From assembly GCF_014655955.1 (NCBI RefSeq), contig NZ_BNBO01000002.1:1-64000 (forward strand): a stretch of DNA of 64,000 bases, written 5' to 3'. This stretch comes from Kitasatospora indigofera (GTDB lineage: Bacteria > Actinomycetota > Actinomycetes > Streptomycetales > Streptomycetaceae). Made by a program: the position numbers and the translations under genes. Below are positions 32,801-41,593 of the stretch, piece after piece. The notes below the pieces were generated by a model. That model worked only from the letters and a program-made list of their open reading frames with translations. It did no database searches and was not told where the DNA came from. How positions within the stretch are numbered: position 1 is the stretch's first letter; each line of letters opens with the position of its first letter.

Positions 32801-33920
32801 CTTCGGGTCCGCCGAGCCGCTGCTGCCCTCGCTGGAGCACATCCTGCGCCGTCTGACGGCCGTCACCATCCCGCCGGAGGCCTGGGACGACGAGCGGGTG
32901 CCCGAGCACCTCAAGGTGACCTTCCGGGTGGTGGACGGCAAGCGGAAGCTCGCCGAGTCCAAGGACCTGGAGGAGCTGCGGCTGAAGCTGAAGCCCAAGC
33001 TGAAGGAGACCCTCTCCTCGGCCGCCTCCGGGCAGGGCATCGAGCAGAGCGGGCTGACCGCCTGGCCGGCCTCCCTCCCGGTGCTGCAGCGGACCTTCGA
33101 GCAGCGCTCCCGCGGCCACTCGCTGCGGGCCTACCCGGCACTGGTGGACGAGGGCGCCTCCGCCGGGGTGAAGCTGTTCGACACCGCCGAGGCGCAGGAG
33201 ACGGCCATGTGGGCCGGTACCCGGCGGCTGCTGATGCTGACCACCAACTCCCCCGCCAAGTCGATCCAGGGCCGGCTGGGCAACCAGGCCAAGCTGGCGC
33301 TCTCGCACAACCCGCACGGGTCGGTCCCGGCGCTGTTCGAGGACATCGTGGCCTGCGCCACCGACCGCCTGATGGAGGCGGCCGGCGGCCCGGCCTGGGA
33401 CGAGGCGGCCTTCGGCAAGCTCTTCGACAAGGTGCGGGCCGACCTCTACGAGGTCTCGGCGGACACCACGCTGAAGACCGCGACGGCGCTGATCGCCTTC
33501 CACAAGGCCTCGACCCGGCTGAAGACGGTGAGCAGCCCGGTGCTGCTGACGGCGGTGAACGACATCCGGCTGCACCTGGCCTCGCTGGTGCACCCCGGCT
33601 TCGTCACCGACACCGGCTGGCGCCGGCTGGGCGACCTGAAGCGCTACCTGCTCGCGGTGGACCGCCGGCTGGAGGCGCTGCCCAACCACCCGCAGCGGGA
33701 CGCCCAGCAGCTGCTGAAGGTCCAGCAGGTGCAGCGGGCCTACGGCGAGCTGCTGGCGGCGGTGCCGGCCGGGCGCCGGCCCGGCCCGGAGGTCCTGCAG
33801 ATCCGCTGGATGATCGAGGAGCTGCGGGTCAGTTTCTTCGCCCAGTCGCTGGGCACGCCGACCCCGGTCTCGGAGAAGCGGATCATGAAGGCGATGGAGG
33901 CGGCGCAGGCGACGCTGTGA
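29868..33920 (+). CDS. hrpA: ATP-dependent RNA helicase HrpA
   Basis: This is a 1350-residue DEAH-box helicase. Motif I is GETGSGKT (Lys130), motif II DEAH is at residues 221-224, SAT follows, and motif VI is in QRKGRCGR. HA2 and OB-fold regions follow, and a long C-terminal DUF3418 region completes the bacterial HrpA layout of about 1300 residues. It unwinds RNA or ribonucleoprotein in the cytoplasm and, in other bacteria, rescues stalled ribosomes. The start is uncertain: ATG at 29868 directly abuts GAGGG, and GTG at 29877 would have better spacing. It sits upstream of tRNA-Asp and bldC, as I recall for S. coelicolor. Confidence 0.95.
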   Translation: MPAVSSPVAQPADAPADAPGGGLSKGPGRGTGIGELAARLPELSLRDQQRIGRRLEGARRIRGPEARQKAAGEIAAEIDRAELRIEQRRAAVPEISYPAELPVSQKKDDILAAIRDHQVVIVAGETGSGKTTQIPKICLELGRGVKGLIAHTQPRRIAARTVAERVAEELRTPLGEAVGWKVRFTDQVGPDTLVKLMTDGILLAEIQTDRELRQYDTLIIDEAHERSLNIDFILGYVKQLLPRRPDLKVVITSATIDPERFANHFGDAPIIEVSGRTYPVEVRYRPIVDEGDEDGEDERGDVDRDRDQIQAICEAAEELQAEGPGDILVFLSGEREIRDTADALNKLNLKFTEVLPLYARLSSAEQHRVFQRSGSRRIVLATNVAETSLTVPGIKYVIDPGTARISRYSHRTKVQRLPIEAVSQASANQRKGRCGRTSDGICIRLYSEEDFLSRPEFTDAEILRTNLASVILQMTAAGLGDIAAFPFLDPPDSRNIKDGVNLLHELGALDPAEKDPRKRLTPLGRQLAQLPVDPRMARMVLEADRNGCVRDVMVIAAALSIQDPRERPTEKRQAADERHRRFNSETSDFLAFLSMWRYVREQQKELSSSAFRRMCKAEFLNYLRIREWQDIYSQLRTVAKQLGVTIEEPHPDAEPDADRIHQSLLAGLLSHIGLYDVEKREYGGARGARFAVFPGSGLFKKPPRWVMSAELVETSRLWARINAKIEPEWVEPLAGHLIKRSYSEPHWEKKAGAVLAFEKVTLYGMPVVAQRKVNYGRIDPELCRELFIRNALVEGDWETHHGFFAANRKMLGEVEELENRARRRDIMVDDQTLFDFYDARLPEDVVSTRHFDSWWKKTRHDQPDLLNFEKSMLINDSAGGITEEDYPDYWQQGKLRFKLTYQFEPGSDADGVTVHIPLPVLNQVTSEGFDWQIPGLREELVTAYIRALPKALRRNFVPAPDFARAALRQVRERQAAGTFGSAEPLLPSLEHILRRLTAVTIPPEAWDDERVPEHLKVTFRVVDGKRKLAESKDLEELRLKLKPKLKETLSSAASGQGIEQSGLTAWPASLPVLQRTFEQRSRGHSLRAYPALVDEGASAGVKLFDTAEAQETAMWAGTRRLLMLTTNSPAKSIQGRLGNQAKLALSHNPHGSVPALFEDIVACATDRLMEAAGGPAWDEAAFGKLFDKVRADLYEVSADTTLKTATALIAFHKASTRLKTVSSPVLLTAVNDIRLHLASLVHPGFVTDTGWRRLGDLKRYLLAVDRRLEALPNHPQRDAQQLLKVQQVQRAYGELLAAVPAGRRPGPEVLQIRWMIEELRVSFFAQSLGTPTPVSEKRIMKAMEAAQATL

Positions 33921-34022
33921 GCTGGGAGGGGCCCCCGGGAGCCGGTTCGACCTGGGGGCCCACCATGCAGTACGATCTGTCTTGTTCGCAGCGCAAGCGA
34001 GCGGACAACAGAGTGAAAATCT

Positions 34023-34096
34023 GGTCCTGTGGAGCAGTTGGTTAGCTCGCCACCCTGTCAAGGTGGAGGTCGCGGGTTCAAGTCCCGTCAGGATCG
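34023..34096 (+). tRNA. tRNA-Asp (GTC)
   Basis: The cloverleaf folds cleanly. The acceptor stem is GGTCCTG with CAGGATC (one G-T pair). The anticodon stem-loop is CCACC-CTGTCAA-GGTGG with anticodon GTC, the T-loop is GGTTCAAGT, and the discriminator base is G. The 3' CCA is not encoded. A perfect terminator hairpin follows seven bases later. Confidence 0.95.
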
Positions 34097-34102
34097 CAGC
34101 AG

Positions 34103-34140
34103 GCAAGAGGCCCGGAACCGTGAGGTTCCGGGCCTCTTGC
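34103..34140 (+). terminator. 17-bp perfect terminator after tRNA-Asp
   Basis: The arms at 34103-34119 and 34124-34140 pair perfectly around GTGA and are followed by GTTT. It terminates the tRNA transcript and any read-through from hrpA. Confidence 0.9.
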
Positions 34141-34504
34141 GTTTGACGTCCGGTCAGCGCCCGGCCGGGCGGAACCGGTCGGCCGGCCCGCCGCCGGGGC
34201 CGGGGTGGGGCGGCCTCCCGGCCCCGTGCGGCCGGCCCCTCGGGGCCACGGCGGCCCGGCGGCCGGGCCCGGTCGGCCGCCGGCCGATCTACCCCAGTCC
34301 AGGTCTAGACCACAAGCCGGGCGAGTGTGACGGTCATCACTCCGGTTTTCCTGAGACCGGACACCGGCGACCCCTCTCAGGACGCCACTAATTTAATATG
34401 TAAAATTGCACAGCCATTAGCCGGGAATCCCCCCCGCCCCACGGATATCCGATCGTTACGCGGAAGAAAGCATTCCGGGTGGCCGAATCCGTCCCCGGCC
34501 AACG

Positions 34505-34556
34505 CCGAAGGGACCGTCTCCCAGACCCGGCGGAGTCTGGTGAACGGTCCCTTCGG
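34505..34556. terminator. Two-part hairpin downstream of bldC
   Basis: A 13-bp outer stem (34505-34517 with 34544-34556) and a 6-bp inner stem (34521-34526 with 34535-34540) are separated by 3-nt internal loops. It starts 23 bases past the bldC stop on the minus strand. The 34141-34504 stretch between it and the tRNA holds no gene and includes an unusually AT-rich patch at about 34387-34425. Confidence 0.8.
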
Positions 34557-34578
34557 ACTAAAAGTGCGTGTGGCGCTG

Positions 34579-34785
34579 TCAGGCCTCGGTGCGCTGGGCC
34601 GGAATACCGGCCAGCAGGGCGCGCACCTCCGCCTCACGGTACCGGCGGTGACCGCCGAGCGTGCGAATGGACGTGAGCTTGCCTGCCTTGGCCCAACGCG
34701 TCACCGTCTTCGGGTCCACGCGGAACATGGTGGCTACCTCTGCCGGCGTCAGCAGAGGCTCGGCATCAGGGGTACGAGCGGTCAT
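34579..34785 (-). CDS. bldC: BldC, developmental MerR-like DNA-binding regulator
   Basis: This is a 68-residue protein that is essentially a single winged helix-turn-helix: LLTPAEVATMFRVDPKTVTRWAKAGKL, then TLGGHRRYREAEVRALL. Length and sequence match streptomycete BldC, which binds head-to-tail as oligomers on AT-rich direct repeats and delays entry into development, controlling morphological and antibiotic genes. GAGGAGG lies just upstream of the ATG on the minus strand. It is transcribed alone, with a strong terminator downstream and a long, comparatively AT-rich upstream region. BldC could influence the nearby biosynthetic cluster, but no direct evidence is visible. Confidence 0.97.
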   Translation of the reverse strand: MTARTPDAEPLLTPAEVATMFRVDPKTVTRWAKAGKLTSIRTLGGHRRYREAEVRALLAGIPAQRTEA

Positions 34786-35413
34786 GAGCGGCCTCCTCGG
34801 AGAACCGAACCAGGGCGGTTCTATCCTTCAAATTCTGCACCTTGGCCCGCGATGCCCGAAATGACATACACAGGCCGAGTCGGTTATAGGACGAACGGCT
34901 TGTCCTGGTGTCTACAACTACACCATCCGTCCAGCCCCATCGGCCATACCGGCAAAATTGACCCCTACAGGGGCCAAGAGCGACGGAAGGCGATGGACTA
35001 TCCCATAACGGACAGTCACGATTTCGTGACATTCGGTGATGATGGGGCCAGACCCGCTTATTCCCTACAAAGCACGCATCAACTCCAGAACCACCCAAAA
35101 GTGGGCATGCTCGTGTGGAGGTGGGCTGGTTGTCCCATTTTTACACATAGGGGTAAGTTCACGTCAACGGTGAGTAGTGTCACGTTCGACAGGTATTGAC
35201 CCGAACCGGGACCTAGGTCACAACCCCGGGGCCCGAAGCCCCCGCCCGCCCGGCCACCGTCACCGGCACTCACCCCCACCTGCCCTGACGTCGGCTCATC
35301 CGGCCCCGGCCCCGCCATGCCGCCCCCTCCCCGCTCCCCGGTCCGGCCCCCGCCGGACACGCTCCACAGCCGCCCGGCCACCGGCCGGCCCCCGCCCTGC
35401 CCCGGCAGGCCGC
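34786..35413. promoter_or_regulatory. Long bldC upstream region with a 16-bp palindrome
   Basis: This 628-base region is clearly less GC-rich than its surroundings. It contains no gene I can support. At 35015-35030 it has a perfect palindrome, GTCACGA-TT-TCGTGAC, about 230 bases upstream of the bldC start. A candidate -10 (TAGAAC, minus strand) lies about 35 bases before the start codon. Long upstream regions of this kind are usual for developmental regulators. The factor for the palindrome is not identified. Confidence 0.55.
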
Positions 35414-36322
35414 TCAGTTGGCCTGTCGCAGCGCCAGCACCCGCCGCCACCGCAGCGTCACCGTCTCGTAGGCCCGGACCGCCGCCGCCGTGTCACCGGC
35501 CCGCAGCGCGCCCAGGCCCTCCTCCAGCTCCCCCGCCGAGCGGTCCTCGGCCAGCCGCTCCGGGCCGAGCAGGTGCACCAGGCCCCCGTAGTCCAGCTCC
35601 ACCAGCGAGCGCGGGTGGAACTCCTCCAGCCACCGCCCGACCTGCTCCGCGCCCTGGGCCGGCTCCCCCTCCGCCACCCCCGTCCGCAGCGCCCGGTAGG
35701 CCCGGGCCACCCGGCGGCGGGCCTGTGCCATCGGCGTCAGGTAGAACAGCGCGGCCGGCTCCGGTTCTTCCCCCTCGCCCGGCCCGGCCGGGGCCGGCGG
35801 CACGAAGCAGCGGTCCTCCTCGCCGAACGGCAGGAACCAGCGCACCGGCACCTCCCACCGGCTGGTCATGATCCACGGCCGGGCGTCCGGGTGCCCGGCC
35901 CGCCAGCGCTCCCGGTCGGCCTCCGCGGCGGCCCGGGTGGCGGGCGGCAGCGCGGTGTCCAGCAGCGCCACCGGGGCGCTCTCCCGGAGCTCGTCCAGGG
36001 CCTGCCAGCTGCGCAGCCGGGTGGCCCACGGACAGACGTAGGTGACGCCGTCCACGGCCCGTACGAAGGCCCGTCCGCTCTCCCGCTCGGGCAGCGCGCG
36101 CGGCGTACGCCCCACCAGGTCGGCGAGCGCCGTCCGCTGCTCCTCCAGCGCCGCCCGCGCGACCGGCTGCTCCACCGCGCCCGCGTCCGGGCCGTGCGCC
36201 GAGGCGTACGCCTGCCAGTGGGCCCGGTCCGGCTCCGGGAAGGCGGCCAGCGGCTCGTAGACCCGCAGGTGGGCGGCGTAGGGCGGGAGCACGGAGGTGC
36301 GCACGGCGGTCACGCTCTGCAT
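35414..36322 (-). CDS. Conserved hypothetical protein between bldC and vdh
   Basis: This is a 302-residue soluble protein starting MQSVTAVRTSVLPPYAAHLRVYEPL. Internal ATG selection drops an upstream low-complexity Pro/Arg extension. Recognisable patches are PWIMTSRWEVPVRWFLPF, near the middle, and a charged helical C-terminus. I do not recognise a domain. A hypothetical gene occupies the same place in the S. coelicolor bldC-vdh region as I remember it, so it is probably a conserved streptomycete protein. It is transcribed towards bldC and divergently from vdh, with which it shares a 209-base promoter region. Confidence 0.82.
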   Translation of the reverse strand: MQSVTAVRTSVLPPYAAHLRVYEPLAAFPEPDRAHWQAYASAHGPDAGAVEQPVARAALEEQRTALADLVGRTPRALPERESGRAFVRAVDGVTYVCPWATRLRSWQALDELRESAPVALLDTALPPATRAAAEADRERWRAGHPDARPWIMTSRWEVPVRWFLPFGEEDRCFVPPAPAGPGEGEEPEPAALFYLTPMAQARRRVARAYRALRTGVAEGEPAQGAEQVGRWLEEFHPRSLVELDYGGLVHLLGPERLAEDRSAGELEEGLGALRAGDTAAAVRAYETVTLRWRRVLALRQAN

Positions 36323-36531
36323 CGTCGCACGCAGCACCCACAGGCCGGGAGGGCGCGCACGGGGACGGCGTGGCCCGGCCCGGCCCGCCGGACCGCCGGA
36401 GCGGCCCCGGCCCGGCCCGGACAACCTCGGCCGGACCCCGCCGAGGGGGAGATCGGCGGGCCCCCGCGGACTACGCTTCGCCCTAGGCGCCCGCACCACA
36501 GCAGCGGGCCTCGGATACTGGAGTCACCACA

Positions 36532-37692
36532 GTGACCGACGTACAGACCGCATCCGCGACGCACCCCGCACCCGGCGTGCTCAGCAGGATCTTCCGCACC
36601 GAGCAGGACGGCGCCCCCGGCGACGGCCACGAGCAGGTCGTGCTCTGCCACGACCGCAGCTCCGGACTCAAGGCGATCATCGCCATCCACTCCACCGCCC
36701 TGGGCCCGGCCCTCGGCGGCACCCGCTTCTTCCCGTACCCGACGGAGGAGGAGGCGCTGGAGGACGCGCTGCGCCTCTCCCGCGGCATGAGCTACAAGAA
36801 CGCGCTGGCCGGGCTCGACCTGGGCGGCGGCAAGGCCGTCATCATCGGCGACCCGGGCAAGGACAAGAACGAGGCGATGCTCCGCGCCTACGGCCGGTTC
36901 GTGGAGTCCCTGCGCGGGCGCTACGTCACCGCGTGCGACGTGGGCACCTACGTCCAGGACATGGACGTGATCGCCCGCGAGACCACCTTCGTGACGGGCC
37001 GCTCGCCCGAGCACGGCGGCGCCGGCGACTCCTCCATCCTGACCGCCTTCGGCGTCTTCCAGGGGATGCGCGCCTCCGCGCAGGCCCGCTGGGGCCAGCC
37101 CACGCTGCGCGGGCGCCGGGTCGGCGTCTCCGGCGTCGGCAAGGTCGGCCACTACCTGGTCGGCCACCTGGTCGCGGACGGCGCCCACGTGGTGGTCACC
37201 GACGTCTCCGAGGCGGCCGTGAACCGCGTCCGGGCCGCCCACCCGGACGTGGAGGTGGTCGCCGACACCGCGGCCCTGCTGGCGGCCGCGCTGGACGTCT
37301 ACGCCCCCTGCGCCCTGGGCGGCGCGCTGGACGACCACACGGTGGGCGCGCTGGGCGCCGCCGGCACCTCGCTGGTCTGCGGCGCGGCCAACAACCAGCT
37401 GGCCCACCCGGGCGTCGAGAAGGACCTGGCCGACCGCGGCATCCTCTACGCGCCCGACTACCTGGTGAACTCCGGCGGCGTGATCCAGGTCGCCGACGAG
37501 ATCCAGGGCTTCAACTTCGAGCGGGCCAAGAACAAGGCCACGAAGATCTTCGACACCACCCTGGAGATCTTCACCCGGGCCACCGCCGACGGCGTGCCGC
37601 CGGCCGTCGCCGCGGACCGCCTGGCGGAGAAGCGGATGCGGGAGATCAGCTCGCTGCGCACGATCCTGCTGCCGGGCGCGCGGGGCAACTGA
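36532..37692 (+). CDS. vdh: Valine (branched-chain amino acid) dehydrogenase
   Basis: This 386-residue NAD-dependent Glu/Leu/Phe/Val dehydrogenase family protein deaminates valine, leucine or isoleucine to 2-oxoacids, feeding branched-chain starter and extender units in streptomycetes. Visible features are [25 protein letters not shown] with the two conserved lysines, and the Rossmann motif [15 protein letters not shown] is the start. About 20 N-terminal residues exceed the usual 364. It is preceded by GGAG and followed by a stem-loop. Its position next to bldC and the DUF3073 gene is conserved in streptomycetes. Confidence 0.94.
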   Translation: MTDVQTASATHPAPGVLSRIFRTEQDGAPGDGHEQVVLCHDRSSGLKAIIAIHSTALGPALGGTRFFPYPTEEEALEDALRLSRGMSYKNALAGLDLGGGKAVIIGDPGKDKNEAMLRAYGRFVESLRGRYVTACDVGTYVQDMDVIARETTFVTGRSPEHGGAGDSSILTAFGVFQGMRASAQARWGQPTLRGRRVGVSGVGKVGHYLVGHLVADGAHVVVTDVSEAAVNRVRAAHPDVEVVADTAALLAAALDVYAPCALGGALDDHTVGALGAAGTSLVCGAANNQLAHPGVEKDLADRGILYAPDYLVNSGGVIQVADEIQGFNFERAKNKATKIFDTTLEIFTRATADGVPPAVAADRLAEKRMREISSLRTILLPGARGN

Positions 37693-37697
37693 CCGGG

Positions 37698-37745
37698 GCG
37701 TGGGGGGCGCGGCCGCCCCGCGGGGTCATCGCCCGCCCCCCACGC
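37698..37745 (+). terminator. Stem-loop after vdh
   Basis: GCGTGGGGGGCG (37698-37709) pairs perfectly with 37734-37745 over a 24-nt loop that can fold further. The remainder of the 380-base gap to the DUF3073 gene holds no gene that I can support. Confidence 0.6.
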
Positions 37746-38072
37746 ATCACAATGTGGAACCGGATTCTCACTTCCGCACCCGATCGGGCGATCCCGGACC
37801 CCCCTTGGGGGGATAATCGAGCCTGGAACGACGGACCTGAATCACCTCCGGACAGCTTGCTGAACCCCGGAAAACCGCCTGTGACCTGGAAAGACCGGGT
37901 CTTGGGTGCGAGCGGTGCGCGCCACGTCACACTGACGACGTACCGCCCGGCGGCAGAAACAGGTACCGTTAATGCTCCAAGGGACGGTTCTCCCCATTCG
38001 GGCAGGCCGCTCCTGATCATGAACACGTGTCAGACTCGGGGCCGTGAGCCCCATCGTTGAGGGGGTCGACCC

Positions 38073-38327
38073 ATGGGGCGCGGCCGGGCCAAGGCCAAGC
38101 AGACGAAGGTCGCCCGCGAGCTGAAGTACAACAGCGGCGGGTTCGACGCCAACCGTCTGTCCAGCGAGCTGGGCGTTTCGCCCTCCATCCCGATCAGCCC
38201 TGAGCCGGTCGAGGAAGAGGACGAGGACGACCCCTACGCGGCGTATGCGAATCTCTACGCCGACGAGGACGACGAGGACGACACCGAGGCGGAGAGCGGC
38301 CACACCCAGGCCCGCCGCCGCGCGTAG
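38073..38327 (+). CDS. DUF3073 family protein
   Basis: This is an 84-residue protein starting MGRGRAKAKQTKVARELKY, the hallmark N-terminus of DUF3073, followed by an acidic DEDD-rich half that includes DPYAAYANLY, and a basic end. It is probably a small cytoplasmic protein. The function is unknown, although the basic head and acidic tail would suit nucleic acid or ribosome contact. It lies between vdh and purM and converges on purM. Confidence 0.93.
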   Translation: MGRGRAKAKQTKVARELKYNSGGFDANRLSSELGVSPSIPISPEPVEEEDEDDPYAAYANLYADEDDEDDTEAESGHTQARRRA

Positions 38328-38342
38328 TCACAGCCTGGCCTG

Positions 38343-38377
38343 ACCGGCCCTGGCGCCCAGTGCGCCGGGCCGGTTTT
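38343..38377 (+). terminator. Intrinsic terminator after the DUF3073 gene
   Basis: The arms at 38343-38356 and 38362-38374 pair with a single bulged T, and TTTT follows. This is a rare classical intrinsic terminator for this genome. Confidence 0.85.
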
Positions 38378-38482
38378 CGCCGTTCCCGGACACCGGCCGC
38401 CCCTCGGTGGCGGCCGGCCCGGCGGACTCCGGCGACGGGCCCGCCGGCCGGGCCGCCCGACGGACGGCCCACGGACGCCGAA

Positions 38483-38511
38483 AGCCCTCCACCGGTCACC
38501 GGCGGAGGGCT
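38483..38511 (-). terminator. Terminator downstream of purM
   Basis: A 13-bp stem (38483-38495 with 38499-38511) has one G-T pair on the minus strand and a 3-nt loop, and is followed on the minus strand by TTT. It ends the purF-purM transcript. Confidence 0.82.
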
Positions 38512-38524
38512 CCCGTCCGCCCGG

Positions 38525-39610
38525 TCAGCCCGCGCTGAAGCCCTCGTACTCGTTGTAGAGGGCCGCGCCGTCGGCGTGCTCCGCGGTGCGGTCGACGATG
38601 TCGCCGAGCAGCCAGGCCTCCACGCCGCGGTCCTCCAGGATCGCGAGCACGGTGTCCACCGACTCCGGCGGGACGACGGCGACCATGCCGACGCCCATGT
38701 TCAGGGTCTTCTCGATCTCCAGGGTGGCCACCTTGCCGACCCGGGCGACGGTCTGGAAGACCGGCAGCGGCGTCCAGGTGCCGCGGTCCAGGCGGGCGTG
38801 CAGGCCCGCCGGGACGACCCGGGCCAGGTTGGCCGCCAGGCCGCCGCCGGTGACGTGCGAGAAGGCGTGGACCTCGGTGGCGCGGGTGAGCGCCAGGCAG
38901 TCCAGGGAGTAGATCCTGGTCGGCTCCAGCAGCTCCTCGCCCAGCGTCCGGCCGAACTCCTCGACCTTGCGGTCGAGCTTCCAGCCGGCCTCGTTCAGCA
39001 GCACGTGGCGCACCAGCGAGTAGCCGTTGGAGTGCAGGCCGGAGGCGGCCATCGCGATCACCACGTCGCCCGCGCGGACCCGCTCCGCGCCCAGCAGCGC
39101 GTCGGCCTCCACCACGCCGGTGCCGGCGCCCGCGACGTCGTAGTCGTCCGGCCCGAGCAGGCCGGGGTGCTCGGCGGTCTCGCCGCCGACCAGCGCGCAG
39201 CCGGCCAGCGCGCAGCCCTCGGCGATGCCCTTGACGATCTGGGCGACCCGCTCGGGGACGACCTTGCCGACGCAGATGTAGTCGGTCATGAAGAGCGGCT
39301 CGGCCCCGCAGACCACCAGGTCGTCGACGACCATGCCGACCAGGTCGTGGCCGATGGTGTCGTGCTTGTCCATCGCCCGGGAGATGGCGACCTTCGTCCC
39401 CACGCCGTCGGTGGCCGAGGCCAGCAGCGGCCGCTCGTAGCGCTTGAAGGCGGAGGCGTCGAAGAGCCCGGCGAAGCCGCCGATGCCACCGACCACCTCG
39501 GGGCGGTTGGCCTTCTTGACCCACTGCTTCATGAGTTCGACGGCGCGGTCGCCCGCCTCGATGTCGACACCTGCGGCGGCGTAGGTGGCACCGCTCTCGT
39601 TGCTGGTCAC
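38525..39610 (-). CDS. purM: Phosphoribosylformylglycinamidine cyclo-ligase (AIR synthetase)
   Basis: This 361-residue PurM catalyses the ATP-dependent closure of FGAM to AIR, the fifth step of purine synthesis. Motifs are LLASATDGVGTK near residue 64, VDDLVVCGAEPLFMTDY, the LVGGETAEHPG active-site loop and SHVTGGGLAANLARV. The GTG start (VTSNESGATYAAAGVDIEAGD) follows the conserved family N-terminus. It lies 71 bases downstream of purF on the same strand and is probably co-transcribed with it. Confidence 0.97.
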   Translation of the reverse strand: MTSNESGATYAAAGVDIEAGDRAVELMKQWVKKANRPEVVGGIGGFAGLFDASAFKRYERPLLASATDGVGTKVAISRAMDKHDTIGHDLVGMVVDDLVVCGAEPLFMTDYICVGKVVPERVAQIVKGIAEGCALAGCALVGGETAEHPGLLGPDDYDVAGAGTGVVEADALLGAERVRAGDVVIAMAASGLHSNGYSLVRHVLLNEAGWKLDRKVEEFGRTLGEELLEPTRIYSLDCLALTRATEVHAFSHVTGGGLAANLARVVPAGLHARLDRGTWTPLPVFQTVARVGKVATLEIEKTLNMGVGMVAVVPPESVDTVLAILEDRGVEAWLLGDIVDRTAEHADGAALYNEYEGFSAG

Positions 39611-39681
39611 TGCGTGCGGCCCTCTCGGGTCAGGGGGGTGAACGACCGCGGGGCCCGGTGACGGGCCCCGCAGCGGGAAAA

Positions 39682-41265
39682 CTACGGGCGTCGCAGCGCG
39701 TCGGCCGCGCCGCCACCGCCGAGCAGCGACTGGACACCGTCCAGGTCCGCTCCGGAGTGCGGCTTGCCGCGGACGGCCGGCGGCTGCTGGCTGCCCTTGA
39801 TCTCGGCCTCCAGGAGCAGCTTGCCCAGCAGGGCCGGGTCCGGCAGCTCCATCGGGTAGACCCCGTCGAAGCAGGCCCGGCAGAGCTTGTCCTTGGGCTG
39901 CGTGGTCGCCTCGATCATGCCGTCGATCGAGATGTACGCCAGGGAGTCCGCGCCGAGCGTGCGGCCGATCTCCTCGACGGTCATCCCGTTGGCGATCAGC
40001 TCCGCGCGGGTCGCGAAGTCGATGCCGAAGAAGCAGGGCCACTTCACCGGCGGCGAGGAGATCCGGATGTGCACCTCGGCGGCGCCCGCCTCGCGCAGCA
40101 TCCGCACCAGCGCGCGCTGGGTGTTGCCGCGCACGATGGAGTCGTCGACTACGACCAGGCGCTTGCCCGCGATGACTTCCTTGAGCGGGTTCAGCTTGAG
40201 CCGGATCCCGAGCTGGCGGATCGTCTGGCTCGGCTGGATGAAGGTCCGGCCGACGTAGGCGTTCTTCACCAGGCCGGAGCCGTACGGGATGCCGCTGGCC
40301 TCGGCGTAGCCGATGGCGGCCGGGGTGCCGGACTCCGGGGTCGCTATCACCAGGTCGGCCTCGACGGGCGCCTCCTTGGCCAGCTTGCGCCCCATCTCCA
40401 CGCGGGAGAGGTGCACGTTGCGGCCGGCGATGGAGGTGTCGGGGCGGGCCAGGTAGACGTACTCGAAGACGCAGCCCTTGGGCTTGGCCTCGGCGAACCG
40501 GCTGCTGCGCATGCCGTTCTCGTCGATGGCGATCAGCTCGCCGGGCTCCACCTCGCGGATGTAGGAGGCGCCGCAGATGTCGAGCGCCGCCGTCTCGGAG
40601 GCGACCACCCAGCCGCGCTCCAGCCGGCCGAGGACCAGCGGGCGGATGCCCTGCGGGTCACGGGCGGCGTAGAGCGTGTGCTCGTCCATGAAGACCAGCG
40701 AGAAGGCGCCCTTGACCTTGGGCAGCACCTGCCGCGCGGTCTCCTCGATGGTGAGCTCGGGGTGGCCCGCGAGCAGGGCCGTCACCAGATCGGTGTCGTT
40801 GGTCGCGGCGCTGCGGCCGGACCGGGAGACGTGCTCCTCACCGGGCAGTCGGGCGACCATCTCCGCCAGTTCGGCGGTGTTCACCAGGTTTCCGTTGTGC
40901 CCGAGGGCCAGCGAACCGTTGACGGTCGCGCGGAAGGTCGGCTGGGCGTTCTCCCAGACCGAGGAACCGGTGGTCGAGTAGCGGGCGTGTCCGACGGCGA
41001 TATGCCCGTGCAAGGACCCCAGGGAGGCCTCGTCGAAGACCTGGGAGACAAGTCCCATGTCCTTGAAGACGAGAATCTGGGAGCCGTTGCTCACTGCGAT
41101 GCCCGCGGATTCCTGTCCACGGTGCTGCAGGGCATATAGGCCGAAGAACGTGAGCTTGGCGACCTCCTCGCCGGGAGCCCAGACACCGAAGACGCCGCAA
41201 GCGTCCTGGGGGCCTTTCTCGCCGGGAAGAAGATCGTGGTTGAGTCTTCCGTCACCACGTGGCAC
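39682..41265 (-). CDS. purF: Amidophosphoribosyltransferase
   Basis: This 527-residue PurF transfers the glutamine amide to PRPP, the first committed step of purine synthesis. The GTG start yields a 22-residue propeptide ending GPQDA before Cys23 (CGVFGVW), the N-terminal nucleophile released by self-processing. The glutaminase domain includes YALQHRGQESAGIA and GHNGNL. The PRPP loop is VVVDDSIVRGNT. Cysteines in KPKGCVFEYVY and KLCRACFDG match the 4Fe-4S (Bacillus-type) enzyme. The start agrees with the streptomycete form; longer open frame upstream is not conserved in character. Confidence 0.97.
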   Translation of the reverse strand: MPRGDGRLNHDLLPGEKGPQDACGVFGVWAPGEEVAKLTFFGLYALQHRGQESAGIAVSNGSQILVFKDMGLVSQVFDEASLGSLHGHIAVGHARYSTTGSSVWENAQPTFRATVNGSLALGHNGNLVNTAELAEMVARLPGEEHVSRSGRSAATNDTDLVTALLAGHPELTIEETARQVLPKVKGAFSLVFMDEHTLYAARDPQGIRPLVLGRLERGWVVASETAALDICGASYIREVEPGELIAIDENGMRSSRFAEAKPKGCVFEYVYLARPDTSIAGRNVHLSRVEMGRKLAKEAPVEADLVIATPESGTPAAIGYAEASGIPYGSGLVKNAYVGRTFIQPSQTIRQLGIRLKLNPLKEVIAGKRLVVVDDSIVRGNTQRALVRMLREAGAAEVHIRISSPPVKWPCFFGIDFATRAELIANGMTVEEIGRTLGADSLAYISIDGMIEATTQPKDKLCRACFDGVYPMELPDPALLGKLLLEAEIKGSQQPPAVRGKPHSGADLDGVQSLLGGGGAADALRRP

Positions 41266-41593
41266 GTCTTCGAGTCTAGGGCAGTTGGCACAGCCTTCCC
41301 GAACGGGGGAGGGGGCCGAGGTCGGACGATCAACCGGCGACGCGCGTAGACAAAACCCCTTACCGTCAGCGCATTTCGGATCCGGGAATCGGCCCGACCA
41401 CCCCCCCTGCCTTGTGACGCGCGCCCGTTGGCCCCGGCCGGGCCGGGCCGCCCGGGCCGCCGCGGCGGGTGAAAACGTGACCCTGCTCACCCGGGCCGCC
41501 CGACGGGGGTGACCCGGTGGCCCGGCGGCCCGGATCGACCCGGACCCGGCCCGCCCGGGCGGCCGGGCCCCGGCCCGGCAGCGGCCGGCGGGC
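41266..41593. other. Non-coding region upstream of purF
   Basis: This 328-base GC-rich region separates purF from the end of the lipid-kinase-like gene on the same strand. It should contain the purF promoter. I see no convincing purine operator or riboswitch, only GC-rich inverted repeats near 41560-41600 after the kinase-like gene. Confidence 0.5.

Noticed and set aside
29388..34106. A 1572-codon open frame on the minus strand antisense to hrpA
   Set aside because: It is a GC-bias shadow frame. Its translation is Gly/Val/Asp/Arg low-complexity without domains, while the plus strand encodes a full HrpA.
34023..34140. tRNA-Asp as an attachment site with an integrated element
   Set aside because: No integrase gene and no repeated tRNA 3' end were seen downstream. 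The following genes (bldC, vdh) are conserved chromosomal ones.
34327..35199. A 290-codon plus-strand frame across bldC and its upstream region
   Set aside because: It runs antisense to bldC, lacks a ribosome site and has no domain. The region is better explained as terminator, bldC and promoter.
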